64,000 bases of DNA from Maritimibacter fusiformis (lineage in GTDB: Bacteria; Pseudomonadota; Alphaproteobacteria; Rhodobacterales; Rhodobacteraceae): positions 186,001 through 250,000 of the forward strand of contig NZ_VSIY01000004.1 in NCBI RefSeq assembly GCF_008086115.1, written 5' to 3'. The translations under genes were made by a program, and so were the position numbers. The notes beneath the pieces were generated by a model. It was not told where the DNA came from. It did no database searches and saw only the letters and a list, made by a program, of their open reading frames with translations. Positions 30,912 to 41,535 of the stretch are shown piece by piece. Each line of letters opens with the position of its first letter. Position 1 is the first letter of the stretch.

Positions 30912-31631
30912 TCATCCCACCGCCAGATCGCCCGCGAACCCCAGCAGAAACCCCGCGACCGCGCCCAGTGGCGGCCCCCAATGGCGTTCGAGTGGCACTT
31001 GCGGGGCGATGTCCTGGAAGATCAGGTAGAGGATGCCCCCGGCGGCAAACAGCATGATGCCGCCCAAGACGGCCTGCCCGTCCTGCAGCGCGACCAGCCC
31101 GACGACCGCCATCACCGGGCCAAGCGCGGCGGTTGCCACGAACAGCGCCAGGATGCGGCGGCGGGACATCGTGCCGCTTTCGGAAATCTCGCGAAACGCA
31201 TTGAAGCCCTCGGGCAGGTTCTGCAGCCCGATCAGGATCGCCAGCAGCACCGCGACATGCGGCGCACCCGCCAGGAGCGCCCCCAGCGCGAGGCTTTCGG
31301 GCAGGAAATCCAGCATCATCGCCATGAATTGCGCGCCGTGCCCTCCCCTCTGTGCAATCGCGCGGTCGATCAGCAGGAAGACAATGCCGCCTGCGGCGAA
31401 CAACGCCAGCGCGACGCCCGGATGCACCCGTTCGGCACCTTCCGGGATCAGCACCAAGGCCACGGCGGCCAACAGCGCGCCGCCGCCGAAGGCGATCACG
31501 CTGTGGCGAAACTCGGCCTCTATCCAGCGCGGGACGAGGCGTGGAAAACCGGCCAGCCAGCCGCCCAGCGGGATCGTCGCACCGGCGATCGTGGCGAGCA
31601 GCAGGGCATGGCCGAGGCTTTCCGCCGCCAT
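30912..31631 (-). CDS. ZIP-family metal transporter
   Basis: A 239-aa membrane protein with about eight helices. The metal-binding helix pair appears as LDFLPESLALGALLAG and IGLQNLPEGFNAF; the second (NLPEG) is a ZIP hallmark, with Glu in place of some of the usual His. Family members move Zn, Fe or other divalent ions into the cytoplasm. It lies 4 bp downstream of sdhB on the same strand, so it could be read with the sdh operon, but no functional link is known. Confidence 0.82.
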   Translation of the reverse strand: MAAESLGHALLLATIAGATIPLGGWLAGFPRLVPRWIEAEFRHSVIAFGGGALLAAVALVLIPEGAERVHPGVALALFAAGGIVFLLIDRAIAQRGGHGAQFMAMMLDFLPESLALGALLAGAPHVAVLLAILIGLQNLPEGFNAFREISESGTMSRRRILALFVATAALGPVMAVVGLVALQDGQAVLGGIMLFAAGGILYLIFQDIAPQVPLERHWGPPLGAVAGFLLGFAGDLAVG

Positions 31632-31635
31632 CGGA

Positions 31636-32415
31636 TCAGATCGTCCGCTCGACCATCATCTTCTTGATCTCCGCAATCGCGCGCGCCGGGTTCAGGCCCT
31701 TGGGGCAGGTCTGGGTGCAGTTCATGATGGTGTGGCAGCGATAGAGCTTGAACGGATCTTCCAGATCGTCCAACCGTTCGCCGGTCGCCTCGTCGCGCGA
31801 GTCCACGATCCAGCGGTTGGCATGCAGCAGCGCCGCCGGGCCCAGGTAACGGTCGGGGTTCCACCAGTAGCTTGGGCAGGAGGCCGAGCAGCAGGCGCAC
31901 ATCACGCATTCATAAAGCCCGTCGAGCTTCTTGCGATCCGCGATCGACTGCCGCCATTCCTTCGCCGGCGCGTTGGTCTCAGTCTGAAGCCACGGCTTGA
32001 TCGAGGCGTGCTGGGCATAGAAATGCGTCAGATCCGGCACCAGGTCCTTGACCACGGGCATGTGCGGCAGCGGATAGATCTTCACGTCGCCCTTGATCTC
32101 GTCCATGCCGTAGATGCAGGCGAGGTGGTTCTGCCCGTCTATGTTCATCGAGCACGAACCGCAGATGCCCTCGCGGCAGGACCGGCGGAAGGTCAGGGTC
32201 GGGTCGATCTCGGTCTTGATCTTGATCAGCGCGTCCAGAACCATCGGCCCGCAGGTGTCCATGTCGACGAAATAGGTATCGACACGCGGGTTCTGCCCGT
32301 CATCGGGATTGTAACGGTAGATCAGGAACTTGCGCACATTGGTGGCACCCGTGGGCTTGGGCCATGTCTTGCCGGTGCGGATGCGCGAGTTCTTGGGGAG
32401 CCTGAGTTGAACCAT
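31636..32415 (-). CDS. sdhB: Succinate dehydrogenase iron-sulfur subunit
   Basis: Passes electrons from SdhA to ubiquinone. The 259-aa protein has the [2Fe-2S] motif CREGICGSC, the [4Fe-4S] motif [12 protein letters not shown] and the third-cluster region [14 protein letters not shown]. The N terminus matches alphaproteobacterial SdhB ([19 protein letters not shown]). Last of sdhCDAB, 10 bp after sdhA. Confidence 0.97.
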   Translation of the reverse strand: MVQLRLPKNSRIRTGKTWPKPTGATNVRKFLIYRYNPDDGQNPRVDTYFVDMDTCGPMVLDALIKIKTEIDPTLTFRRSCREGICGSCSMNIDGQNHLACIYGMDEIKGDVKIYPLPHMPVVKDLVPDLTHFYAQHASIKPWLQTETNAPAKEWRQSIADRKKLDGLYECVMCACCSASCPSYWWNPDRYLGPAALLHANRWIVDSRDEATGERLDDLEDPFKLYRCHTIMNCTQTCPKGLNPARAIAEIKKMMVERTI

Positions 32416-32425
32416 GTCGTCCTCC

Positions 32426-34231
32426 TTAGAACGTCCGCGCTTTCGGCGCGATTTTCTTGAGGGATATGCCGCCTTCGGCTTCGGTGGTCAGCGGGTCGAC
32501 AACCACCGGGCGGTAGTCGAGCTTGACCTTGGTGCCGTCGACCCGGGCGATGGTGTGCTTGCGCCATTTCTTGTCGTCACGCTCGGTGAAGTCCTCGTGG
32601 GCATGCGCCCCGCGGCTCTCCTTGCGCGCCTCGGCGCCGACGATGGTGGCCAGCGCGTTGGGCATCAGGTTGGTCAGCTCCAGCGTCTCCATCAGGTCGG
32701 TGTTCCAGATCATCGACCGGTCGGTGACATGCAGATCGCCCAGCTTGGCGGCGATCTTCGTCATCTTCTCGACCCCTTCGGCCAGCGTCTTGGAGGTGCG
32801 GAACACGGCGGCGTCGGCCTGCATGGTCTTTTGCATCTCCAGCCGCAACTCGGCGGTCGGCACACCCCCCTGCGCGTGGCGCAGCCCGTCGAAACGGTCC
32901 AGCGCCTTGTCGATGGAGGCCTTGTTGGGTTCGGGGTTGGCCGTGGCCGGATCGACCACTTCGCTGGCGCGGATCGCCGCTGCCCGGCCGAACACCACCA
33001 GGTCGATCAGGCTGTTCGACCCCAGGCGGTTGGCGCCGTGCACGCTGGCGCAGCCCGCTTCGCCCACCGCCATCAGGCCCGGCACCGTGGCGTTCGGGTC
33101 GTCCTTGGTCGGGTTCAGTGCCTCGCCCCAGTAGTTCGTGGGGATGCCGCCCATGTTGTAATGCACGGTCGGCAGCACCGGGATCGGCTCCTTGGTCACG
33201 TCGACGCCAGCGAAGATCTTGGCGCTTTCCGAGATCCCCGGCAGACGCTCGGCCAGCGCCTCGGCGGGCAAGTGGCTGAGGTTCAGGTGGATATGGTCGC
33301 CCTCGGCCCCGACACCGCGGCCTTCGCGGATTTCCATCGTCATCGAGCGGCTGACATAGTCGCGCGGCGCCAGATCCTTGTAGGTGGGCGCATAGCGCTC
33401 CATGAACCGCTCGCCCTCGGAGTTGGTCAGGTATCCGCCCTCGCCGCGCGCGCCCTCGGTGATCAGGCAGCCGGCGCCGTAGATGCCAGTGGGGTGGAAC
33501 TGCACGAACTCCATGTCCTGCAGCGGCAACCCAGCCCGCGCCACCATGCCGCCACCGTCGCCGGTGCAGGTATGCGCCGAGGTGGCCGAGAAATAGGCCC
33601 GGCCATAGCCGCCGGTCGCCAGCACCACCATCTTGGCGGAGAACACGTGGATGGTGCCATCGTCGAGCTTCCAGCACACCACGCCCTGGCAGACGCCGTC
33701 GTCGGACATGATCAGGTCGATGGCGAAATATTCGATGTAGAATTCCGCGTTATGCTTCAGCGACTGGCCGTAAAGCGTGTGCAGGATCGCGTGGCCGGTG
33801 CGGTCGGCGGCGGCGCAGGTGCGCTGCACCGGCGGGCCTTCACCGAACTCGGTGGTGTGGCCGCCGAACGGGCGCTGATAGATCTTGCCCTCTTCGGTGC
33901 GTGAGAACGGCACGCCGTAATGCTCAAGCTCGTAAACCGCCTTGGGCGCCTCGCGTGCGAGGTATTCCATCGCGTCGGTATCGCCCAGCCAGTCGGACCC
34001 CTTGACGGTGTCGTACATGTGCCATTGCCAGTGGTCCTGCCCCATGTTGGACAGACTGGCCGCAATGCCGCCCTGCGCCGCCACGGTGTGCGAGCGGGTC
34101 GGGAACACCTTGGTCACACAGGCCGTTTTCAGCCCCTGTTCGGCCATCCCCAGCGTGGCGCGCAGCCCGGCACCGCCGGCGCCCACAACCACCACGTCAT
34201 ATTCATGCGTCTCGTATTGATATTCAGCCAT
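32426..34231 (-). CDS. sdhA: Succinate dehydrogenase flavoprotein subunit
   Basis: Oxidises succinate to fumarate with covalently bound FAD. The 601-aa protein has [15 protein letters not shown] for FAD binding, [13 protein letters not shown] with the FAD-linking His, and active-site segments [24 protein letters not shown] and [14 protein letters not shown] 34231 (MAEYQYE) has GAGGA upstream. TCA-cycle and respiratory complex II subunit. Confidence 0.98.
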   Translation of the reverse strand: MAEYQYETHEYDVVVVGAGGAGLRATLGMAEQGLKTACVTKVFPTRSHTVAAQGGIAASLSNMGQDHWQWHMYDTVKGSDWLGDTDAMEYLAREAPKAVYELEHYGVPFSRTEEGKIYQRPFGGHTTEFGEGPPVQRTCAAADRTGHAILHTLYGQSLKHNAEFYIEYFAIDLIMSDDGVCQGVVCWKLDDGTIHVFSAKMVVLATGGYGRAYFSATSAHTCTGDGGGMVARAGLPLQDMEFVQFHPTGIYGAGCLITEGARGEGGYLTNSEGERFMERYAPTYKDLAPRDYVSRSMTMEIREGRGVGAEGDHIHLNLSHLPAEALAERLPGISESAKIFAGVDVTKEPIPVLPTVHYNMGGIPTNYWGEALNPTKDDPNATVPGLMAVGEAGCASVHGANRLGSNSLIDLVVFGRAAAIRASEVVDPATANPEPNKASIDKALDRFDGLRHAQGGVPTAELRLEMQKTMQADAAVFRTSKTLAEGVEKMTKIAAKLGDLHVTDRSMIWNTDLMETLELTNLMPNALATIVGAEARKESRGAHAHEDFTERDDKKWRKHTIARVDGTKVKLDYRPVVVDPLTTEAEGGISLKKIAPKARTF

Positions 34232-34241
34232 GTATCTTTCC

Positions 34242-34619
34242 TCAGGCGCCAAGCGCGATCTTCAGGATGGCAAAGACGCCGACCAGCGCGAACAGGGCGG
34301 CCAGAAGCCGCATCGCGATGATCAGCACCAGTTCCATCCGGCCATGCACGTAATCCTCGATCACCACCTGGATGCCCTGGAAGAAGTGCAGCCAGGCGGT
34401 CGCCAGAAAGGCGATCGCGACGATGGCGTTGATCGGATGGGCATAGGCCGCGCGCACCGCGTCGTAGCCGTCACCGAGATTGTAGGCGAACGGAAAGATG
34501 AACATCGGAACGAGGAACAGAAGCGCGATCGCGGTGACGCGCTGATGCCAGAAATGCTGGGTGCCGGCCTTGGCCGACCCGAGACCTTCAGCGCGCTTGC
34601 GGTTGGTGATGTAGCTCAT
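34242..34619 (-). CDS. sdhD: Succinate dehydrogenase membrane anchor subunit
   Basis: Hydrophobic 125-aa anchor with three helices that helps bind haem b and quinone. The N terminus has [20 protein letters not shown], a typical SdhD segment, and [33 protein letters not shown] in the centre with the haem/quinone His and the DY pair. ATG 34619 is chosen; the frame upstream runs into sdhC. It starts 11 bp after sdhC. Confidence 0.93.
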   Translation of the reverse strand: MSYITNRKRAEGLGSAKAGTQHFWHQRVTAIALLFLVPMFIFPFAYNLGDGYDAVRAAYAHPINAIVAIAFLATAWLHFFQGIQVVIEDYVHGRMELVLIIAMRLLAALFALVGVFAILKIALGA

Positions 34620-34630
34620 GCTGTCCTCCC

Positions 34631-35014
34631 TCACGCGACGACGATGGTGATAACTACAAGGATCGCCGCCGAGATCAGGCCGATGATGCCCGACTGCCGC
34701 ACCCGCTTCTTGCCGAACGACGATCCGGTGTCCCAGACCAGGTGGCGGATGCCGTTGACGTAGTGAAACCAGATCGCGATCAGCGACAGAAACAGCGCGA
34801 GGTCGCCGAACCACGAGGTCATGACCGCGTTCGCGGTTTCGAAATACTCGGGCGAGGTCGCCAGCGCGAGAAACCACCAGGTGACCAGCACGCCGGTCAC
34901 GCCAAGCCCTGCCCCGGTGATGCGGTGCAGGATCGACATCGCCATGTTGAGCGGCCATTTATAGATTTGCAGATGGGGGGAAAGCGGGCGGTCGCCCCGG
35001 TTCACGTCAGCCAT
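34631..35014 (-). CDS. sdhC: Succinate dehydrogenase cytochrome b556 subunit
   Basis: First gene of sdhCDAB, a 127-aa membrane subunit with three helices. The signatures are RPLSPHLQIYKWPLNMAMS, SILHRITGAGL and the haem-ligand segment HYVNGIRHLVWDTG. The ATG at 35014 has AAAGGA upstream. The two GTGATCAC sites about 126 and 147 bp upstream point to GntR control of the whole operon. Confidence 0.95.
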   Translation of the reverse strand: MADVNRGDRPLSPHLQIYKWPLNMAMSILHRITGAGLGVTGVLVTWWFLALATSPEYFETANAVMTSWFGDLALFLSLIAIWFHYVNGIRHLVWDTGSSFGKKRVRQSGIIGLISAAILVVITIVVA

Positions 35015-35136
35015 GAAACGTCCTTTCGAACTGTCGGCAATTTGCCCATACCAATATCCCATATTGCCGGCAAGTCACGCCCCAAGCGGACTATTAATCG
35101 GCAATATCCTGACTTTGGCGGCACTTTTTGGGATTT

Positions 35137-35165
35137 GTGATCACGAAAATCCGGGCTGTGATCAC
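35137..35165. promoter_or_regulatory. Paired GTGATCAC operator upstream of sdhC
   Basis: GTGATCAC occurs at 35137-35144 and 35158-35165, centres exactly 21 bp apart (two helical turns). The same 21-bp pair lies before sucC and a single copy before the gntR gene at 52474-53139. The position, over 100 bp before the sdhC start, suits an activator site. Confidence 0.75.
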
Positions 35166-35226
35166 GCAATTCCCCGATAGGCGATTCAAATCCTTCAGGC
35201 CGGACCTGCCCACGCGGCACGGCCGA

Positions 35227-36036
35227 TCAGCGCACCAGCCCGGCCAGGTGCGGCCCCAACTCGGTGCAGATGATGATCTGCAATTCGCCGGGGTCATAGA
35301 AGGCATTGACCTGGTCGCAGGCCTCGACGGTGACACGCAGACGTGCCGGCAGCGACATCCGGTCGTTGACCCGCGCGACCTCGGCGGCCACGAACACTTC
35401 CAGGTGGCTGCGTCCGGTGACGGTGGCGTCCAGCACCAGCGAGCGCCCCGGCCCGTTGGCGATCAGCCGGTCGATCACGTCGCCCCAGGCCCGGCTGGTC
35501 AGCTCGTATTCTTCCTGGCAGGTCTCGGCACGGGCGTCGGGCAGCCCAAGCTCATAGGCGACCCGGTCACGCGCGTAGGGGTTGGCGCCATACATGTGGC
35601 AGGCGAGGTTGAAATAGCGTTGCCGGTCCGACCCGTGCACGTCCCACATCGCCGGACCCGATCCTGCGGTGCTTTCCTTCATCGCGCCCGCGTCATAGGC
35701 GGCGGCGATGTCGAAAGCCATCTGCACCGCCGTTTCCTCGTCATGCATCCGGTTGATCATCACGATGGCGAACAGGTCGACGGCGAACTCCTCGGGCCCG
35801 AACACCGGCAGGTCGAGCACGTCGATCAGGGCATGCCCCAACTCGTGATAGAAGGTCTCGGCCAGGTTGGATTCCACGAACCGCTCAACCGGGTCCTGCC
35901 GCCGCCCGGTTCCCGTGGATCGCCCCGGCCCGACCATGCTGCCACCGTCGCGGGTGGTGACGTAATCGGTCTTGGTTCCCCCGGCAAAGACCGGGGCGGA
36001 CATCGAAAGGCACAGCAGGATCGCAAGAATACGCAT
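35227..36036 (-). CDS. Exported DUF4344-family putative metallopeptidase
   Basis: A 269-aa protein with signal peptide (LAILLCLSMSAPVFA) and a zinc-protease motif HELGHA followed by FGPEEFAVDLFA, where the Glu/Asp could be the third ligand. This is the DUF4344 arrangement. C-terminal Cys residues (LQIIICTEL, ETCQEEYE, LACHMYG) may form disulfides. The ATG at 36036 is preferred over a TTG two codons upstream. Not obviously connected with sdh or the CoA-pathway genes around it. Confidence 0.8.
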   Translation of the reverse strand: MRILAILLCLSMSAPVFAGGTKTDYVTTRDGGSMVGPGRSTGTGRRQDPVERFVESNLAETFYHELGHALIDVLDLPVFGPEEFAVDLFAIVMINRMHDEETAVQMAFDIAAAYDAGAMKESTAGSGPAMWDVHGSDRQRYFNLACHMYGANPYARDRVAYELGLPDARAETCQEEYELTSRAWGDVIDRLIANGPGRSLVLDATVTGRSHLEVFVAAEVARVNDRMSLPARLRVTVEACDQVNAFYDPGELQIIICTELGPHLAGLVR

Positions 36037-36084
36037 GATCAAATCAGTCGATAAGCGCCACGTTCTGTCAAGTCCGAACAGCAG

Positions 36085-37119
36085 TCAGAGCGGCATCAGC
36101 GCCCAGTAGTCGAGATCCAGCAGCACCTCGGGCAGGTATTTCCCGCCATCGTCCTTCAGCGCGAAGGGCGCGGCGCCATGCTTCACCGCCACCAGCCGCA
36201 GCCGGATCGCGCCGACGCCGGGATGCGTGGTCTCGGCCCGGTCCAGCACCTCGGACCAGGCCCGCACCGTATCACCGGCAAAGCAGGGGTTGGCATGGGC
36301 GCCCGCGTTCAGCCCGACGATCATCTGGGCGTTGGCCAGCCCATTGAAGCTCAGCGCCCGGGCCAGGCTGATGACATGGCCGCCGTAGATCAGCCGCTTG
36401 CCGTCGTTGCGGTTGGTGGCGTCGAAATGCACCTTGGCGGTGTTCTGCCAGAGCCTAGTGGCCATCATGTGCTCGGCCTCGGAGATCGTCACGCCATCGA
36501 CATGATCGATCTTCTCGCCGATCTCGTAGTCGCCAAGGCGGTGCCGCTCACCCGCCAGCGTGAAATCGTAACGTCCGAAATCCAGCCCCTCGGGGATCGC
36601 CAGATCGCCCGCCGCCAGCGCCGGTTTCAGCTCCGGCACCAGCGTATCTGGGGCGGGGACGCCGAGGTCGCGTTTGCGCACCATCACCCAGCGGACAAAG
36701 TCGAGCACCGTCTCGTCCCACTGGTTCACACCCTTGGTGCGCACCCAGACCACCCCGGTCTTGCCGTTTGAATTCTGCTTGAGCCCGATCACCTGGCTGG
36801 TGGAGGTCAGCGTATCGCCCGGCCACACCGGCCTGAGCCACCGGCCTTCGGCATAGCCAAGGTTGGCGACGGCATTCAGCGAGATGTCCGGCACGGTCTT
36901 GCCGAACACGATGTGAAACGCCGCGAGATCGTCAATCGGCGCGCGGTCCAACCCGCAGTCGCGCGCGAACTCGTCGGATGACGCCAGCGCATGACGCGCC
37001 GGGTAGAGCGCCTGATACAGCGCGCGTTCACCGCCCGAGACGGTGCGCGGCACGGCGTGGCGGATCACCTCGCCGATGCGGTAGTCCTCGAAAAACCGGC
37101 CCGGGTTGGTCTTGGCCAT
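36085..37119 (-). CDS. mch: Mesaconyl-CoA hydratase / beta-methylmalyl-CoA dehydratase (two MaoC domains)
   Basis: Likely interconverts mesaconyl-C1-CoA and (2R,3S)-beta-methylmalyl-CoA in the ethylmalonyl-CoA pathway of acetate assimilation. The 344-aa length and start GRFFEDYRIGEVIRHAVPRT match the family. Two hot-dog (MaoC) domains are present; the second has GHVISLARALSFNGL and NAGAHANPCFAGDTV, like hydratase sites. A neighbouring NnrU gene and a malyl-CoA thioesterase gene on the same strand (37697-38551) support the assignment. In Rhodobacter sphaeroides the same genes sit between sdh and mdh. Confidence 0.85.
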   Translation of the reverse strand: MAKTNPGRFFEDYRIGEVIRHAVPRTVSGGERALYQALYPARHALASSDEFARDCGLDRAPIDDLAAFHIVFGKTVPDISLNAVANLGYAEGRWLRPVWPGDTLTSTSQVIGLKQNSNGKTGVVWVRTKGVNQWDETVLDFVRWVMVRKRDLGVPAPDTLVPELKPALAAGDLAIPEGLDFGRYDFTLAGERHRLGDYEIGEKIDHVDGVTISEAEHMMATRLWQNTAKVHFDATNRNDGKRLIYGGHVISLARALSFNGLANAQMIVGLNAGAHANPCFAGDTVRAWSEVLDRAETTHPGVGAIRLRLVAVKHGAAPFALKDDGGKYLPEVLLDLDYWALMPL

Positions 37120-37135
37120 GCGCGCGCCCTCCGGC

Positions 37136-37693
37136 TCAGGAATAGGTGCCGAGGAACGGATTGTACCCGAGCCACCAGTGAATTGCCGCGATCACGGCAT
37201 AAAGCACGACCGCGGCCACCACCGCCTTCATGTCGTTCTTTAGCGGCCCCGGCGCAGGCCGGTCCCACGGCACCGCCCGGCTGATCAGGTACATCGACGC
37301 AACCGCATAAAGCGCCAGACCGCCAAACAGCACGATCGAGGCCAGATCGCCGTTCACCAGGAGATGCGACAGCGCCCAGATCACCAGACCCGTCAGCATG
37401 TTGTGGCGCACCTTCGACGCCACCACACCCTTGACGCTGCCTGCCGCGAAGAAAAACAGCGCGATCAGCATCAGGAGGTTGTTGAGATGCCCCATCCCCG
37501 GCAGCGGCGCATAGACCGGCACCACCTCGGCCCCGCGATAGCCGATCACCATCAACACGATCCCGGCCAGCGCCATCAGCGCGACAATGCCCTTGCCGGC
37601 CTGGTCGCCCATCGCCGCCCGCGGCCCGGGCGCTATGCGTTTCAGGGTATGCGACAGCACCCAGAGGATGAGGCCGATGATGAGAAGTGTCAT
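37136..37693 (-). CDS. NnrU-family membrane protein
   Basis: A 185-aa protein with about five to six helices. LWVLSHTLKRIAPGPR near the N terminus and IWALSHLLVNGDLASIVLFGG are NnrU-family signatures. NnrU was named from nitric-oxide-related loci, but many members lie outside them and the function is unproven. It is sandwiched between mch (16 bp) and the malyl-CoA thioesterase gene (3 bp), so the three form one transcription unit. Confidence 0.87.
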   Translation of the reverse strand: MTLLIIGLILWVLSHTLKRIAPGPRAAMGDQAGKGIVALMALAGIVLMVIGYRGAEVVPVYAPLPGMGHLNNLLMLIALFFFAAGSVKGVVASKVRHNMLTGLVIWALSHLLVNGDLASIVLFGGLALYAVASMYLISRAVPWDRPAPGPLKNDMKAVVAAVVLYAVIAAIHWWLGYNPFLGTYS

Positions 37694-37696
37694 GTG

Positions 37697-38551
37697 TTAT
37701 CCTTCGCGTTGCTCGATTGCCTCGGCCTTGGCGATCAAGGCCTTCGCCGTCACGATATGCAGATTTTCGACGATCTTGCCATCCACCACCGCAACGCCCT
37801 CGCCGCGCGCCTCGACCTCTTCGAAGGCGGCGATCTGGCGGCGGGCCAGGTCGAGATCGGCCTCGGAGGGGGCGAAAACCTCGTTTGCGATGGCGATCTG
37901 GTCGGGGTGGATCAGCGTCTTTCCGTCAAAGCCCAGGTCGCGCCCTTGCTCGCATTCGGCGCGCAGACCGGCCTCGTCCTTGAAGGCGTTATAGACGCCA
38001 TCGACAATCGGAATGCCATCGGCGCGGGCCGCGATCAGGCTCATTTGCAGGGCGGTCTGGATCTCGGCGCGGTCCGGTCCGGGGCGGCAGCCCAGTTCCT
38101 TGACCAGGTCGTTGGTGCCCATCACGATGCCCGCCAGACGCGGATGCGCCGCGATGGTGCGCGCGTTCAGAACCCCCGAGGCGGTTTCCATCATCGCCCA
38201 GATCGGCACGTCCGCGATCATCTCGGCCAGCGTCTCGATATCCAGCGCCGAGTTGACCTTGGGCAGGAGCAGCCCGTCGATATCGGCACCGCGAAAGGCG
38301 TGGATATCGGCATTGCCCCACATCGTGTCAAAGCCGTTTATGCGCACCAGTTTCGCCCGGTCGCCATAGCCGCCCTTGTCGATCTCGGCGCGCAGAGTCG
38401 CGCGGGCGGCGTCCTTTGCGTCGGGCGCCACCGCGTCCTCGAGATCGAAGATGATCGCGTCCGCCGGCAGCCCCCGTGCCTTGTCGAGCGCGCGTTCCTT
38501 CGAGCCGGGAATATAGAGAACCGAACGGTAGGGGCGCATCGACTGGGTCAT
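37697..38551 (-). CDS. (3S)-malyl-CoA thioesterase (CitE/HpcH superfamily, Mcl2-like)
   Basis: Predicted to release malate from (3S)-malyl-CoA in the ethylmalonyl-CoA pathway. The 284-aa CitE-like TIM barrel shows RSVLYIPGSKERALDKAR, the metal-binding IIFDLEDAVAPDAKDAAR, LLLPKV, METASGVLNA and DGKTLIHPDQI. The location between mch and mdh matches Mcl2 of R. sphaeroides rather than the lyase Mcl1, which lies elsewhere. From sequence alone a lyase role is not excluded. ATG 38551 has GGAG upstream. Confidence 0.8.
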   Translation of the reverse strand: MTQSMRPYRSVLYIPGSKERALDKARGLPADAIIFDLEDAVAPDAKDAARATLRAEIDKGGYGDRAKLVRINGFDTMWGNADIHAFRGADIDGLLLPKVNSALDIETLAEMIADVPIWAMMETASGVLNARTIAAHPRLAGIVMGTNDLVKELGCRPGPDRAEIQTALQMSLIAARADGIPIVDGVYNAFKDEAGLRAECEQGRDLGFDGKTLIHPDQIAIANEVFAPSEADLDLARRQIAAFEEVEARGEGVAVVDGKIVENLHIVTAKALIAKAEAIEQREG

Positions 38552-38729
38552 GATTCTGTCACTCCGCAATTTTGTTGCGGAACCGACCACAGGTGCGCAC
38601 GAAACCGCAAGAGCGAATTTGCCGCGACGCAGAGAAACCCGCGCGCCCCCGCACCGAACGCATGGTTAACCGATCTTTACCCCGCCTCTGGCAGGCTGTT
38701 GGCAATCCGATCTTTCGAAGGGACACGCC

Positions 38730-39044
38730 ATGCACCGCCATCATTTCGCCCTGACCCTCGCGCTTGGAGCCGGGATCATCCTTCTCGCCACGCAATCGCT
38801 GCGCGCCGAGGATGCGGTCTGCGGTATCCGCGACAGGGTGCTGGACCACCTCGCCACCACCTTTGGCGAACGGCGGCAGGCGGCGGGGCTGGCAGGCGCG
38901 GCGCAGATGGTCGAGATGTTCGCCTCCGACACGACCGGCACCTGGACGATCCTCGTGACCACCGCCAGCGGCGTCACCTGCATGATTGCTGCGGGAACGG
39001 ACTATGAGGCCGTGCCGCCGCCGGTCGCCGGAGATCCGGCGTAG
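38730..39044 (+). CDS. Small exported protein, function unknown
   Basis: A 104-aa protein with an N-terminal signal (FALTLALGAGIILLATQSLRA) and a short mature domain with two Cys (AVCGIRDRV and VTCMIAAG) that could form a disulfide. I do not recognise a family. It ends with a Pro-rich tail. A terminator-like hairpin lies at 39181-39202. Confidence 0.65.
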   Translation: MHRHHFALTLALGAGIILLATQSLRAEDAVCGIRDRVLDHLATTFGERRQAAGLAGAAQMVEMFASDTTGTWTILVTTASGVTCMIAAGTDYEAVPPPVAGDPA

Positions 39045-39180
39045 GCATCAAAGCCCGGATCGAGAATCAATGCCGAGGCCAGGGCGCCCCCGTTCCGATG
39101 CCGCCCTCGGCCATCCCGGACCAGAACGCCGCCGACAGGCTGACGGCAGAGAATGCAGGCTGCCGCCGCGTCGCCCCGAG

Positions 39181-39202
39181 ACCACGCGAAGCCGTGGTTT
39201 TT
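39181..39202 (+). terminator. Probable intrinsic terminator
   Basis: ACCACG (39181-39186), loop CGAAGC, CGTGGT (39193-39198), then a run of T to 39202. It lies about 137 bp after the small exported gene and 133 bp before mdh. Confidence 0.6.
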
Positions 39203-39235
39203 CAGTTGGGTTAGCGGCATCAGGCGATTGCGCGG

Positions 39236-39249
39236 GGGTGACTTCACCC
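39236..39249. promoter_or_regulatory. Palindrome upstream of mdh
   Basis: GGGTGA-CT-TCACCC, a perfect inverted repeat about 86 bp before the mdh start. It differs from the GTGATCAC sites. Its role is unknown and chance is possible. Confidence 0.3.
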
Positions 39250-39319
39250 ATCATGCCGCAGCGCGGCACCCTTGCGCCACGGGCGCAACGGGGCTAGGCA
39301 TCGCGCCGAACCAACCTGA

Positions 39320-40297
<978 letters not shown>

Positions 40298-40315
40298 GCG
40301 ATTTCCGGCGATATG

Positions 40316-40348
40316 GCTATTGGGCCGACAGCAAATCGGCCCAATAGC
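40316..40348 (+). terminator. 13-bp perfect hairpin after mdh
   Basis: GCTATTGGGCCGA (40316-40328) and TCGGCCCAATAGC (40336-40348) pair perfectly around a 7-base loop, 19 bp after the mdh stop. No clear T-run follows, so it may stabilise the 3' end or act with Rho rather than terminate alone. Confidence 0.6.
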
Positions 40349-40510
40349 TTGCCGAAATGGATTGGTTCTGATCTGTTTTCCCGCTACTGATGCAAGTGCA
40401 GAAACTGCAAAGGGCCGCGCGCGGCGACACGGAATCCTTCGCCCTGCCGACGAGTATGAGATCCTCATTCGTACGAGCCCAAAACGCTTAGGTTCGCAAG
40501 GAACAGATGT

Positions 40511-41530
40511 ATGCCCGATGTTGCCACTGCACGACACGCATCAGAACCAACGCGAGAGGTGAGCCCACGTACAAACGTCCTGTTCACTGAGTTCGACAAA
40601 TGCGTGCGCGACCGGCGCGTCTCCGAAATGATCAGTTACCGTCACCTCCGACGGCTTCTGTCAAGCGTCCCAACGCGGGAGCGAGACGAGAGCTGGACCG
40701 AACGACTAATCCTTCTCTATTATCTGAAAGGCAAACGCCGCGCGCGCGCCGCGAGATTGTGCAAGGCTTTGTCGGAAAAGCGTCAGGCCGAAGGACGAGA
40801 GGTCGACGATGTCGCCTTCCGGCAGCGCCTATCGCAGGCTCTCCACCCATTCGATCTGTGCCAGCACGGAGTCAAGCTCCCGTTCCGCAACCGCGACACA
40901 GCAAAAGACGCGCAGACAGTTAGTTCTTTTCTCACGGTTTTGTCGGATCTAGGCTACGAGGCGTTCATTAATTCGGGCACGTTGCTGGGTGCGGTGCGGG
41001 AAAATCGATTTCTGGAACATGACGACGACTTCGACATCGCCGTCGTTCTCAAAATCGAAGACCCCGAACAAGCAATCTCCGCGTTCTATCGTCTCCATGA
41101 GGATCTGAAGCGGTCGGGCCGCTTCGTGATCCGGCCGCTGGAGAGAGCCAACAGTCCGATCCTTAAGATCCTTCTGCCTGACAGCAAGAAACACGATCCG
41201 CATTTCGACGTTTTTCCGGCATGGTTGATGGAGGGTAAGTTCCATATCTGGCCATATACCAGCGGGATCTTGGATGAGTCCGACGTTCTGCCACTTGGCA
41301 AGCAGTCGATCGGCGGCATCAACTTTCCGGCTCCGCGAGACGCCGAGAAGACGCTCGCACTGAATTATGGCGATGATTGGCGCACGCCGAACTCGCGGTT
41401 CGTGTTCCCGTGGCTTGAGGCGCGCGAGAATTTTTCTCGGTTTCTAGATATCTACATGGCCGATCATCGCCGCAATCGCAGAAAGGCCATGATGAGGCTA
41501 CGACTACATTTTCTCCTCAAACGCTGGTGA
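40511..41530 (+). CDS. LicD-like nucleotidyltransferase-fold phosphotransferase
   Basis: A 339-aa protein with the LicD/fukutin signature GTLLGAVRENRFLEHDDDFD in its middle, where the Asp cluster should bind metal. LicD proteins transfer phosphocholine or similar phospho-substituents from CDP-carriers to cell-surface sugars. The C-terminal DVFPAWLMEG and the tail FLDIYMADHRRNRRKAMMR fit this group. AAGGA lies 8 bp before the ATG. Codon and base use are more A/T rich than in the mdh and suc genes on either side, suggesting acquisition. It overlaps the cytidylyltransferase gene, which would supply the CDP-activated donor. Confidence 0.75.
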   Translation: MPDVATARHASEPTREVSPRTNVLFTEFDKCVRDRRVSEMISYRHLRRLLSSVPTRERDESWTERLILLYYLKGKRRARAARLCKALSEKRQAEGREVDDVAFRQRLSQALHPFDLCQHGVKLPFRNRDTAKDAQTVSSFLTVLSDLGYEAFINSGTLLGAVRENRFLEHDDDFDIAVVLKIEDPEQAISAFYRLHEDLKRSGRFVIRPLERANSPILKILLPDSKKHDPHFDVFPAWLMEGKFHIWPYTSGILDESDVLPLGKQSIGGINFPAPRDAEKTLALNYGDDWRTPNSRFVFPWLEARENFSRFLDIYMADHRRNRRKAMMRLRLHFLLKRW

Positions 41531-41535
41531 TGCCA

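Noticed and set aside
38559-38849. Short minus-strand frame overlapping the small exported gene
   Set aside because: No ribosome site or domain and it opposes a better-supported signal-peptide gene.
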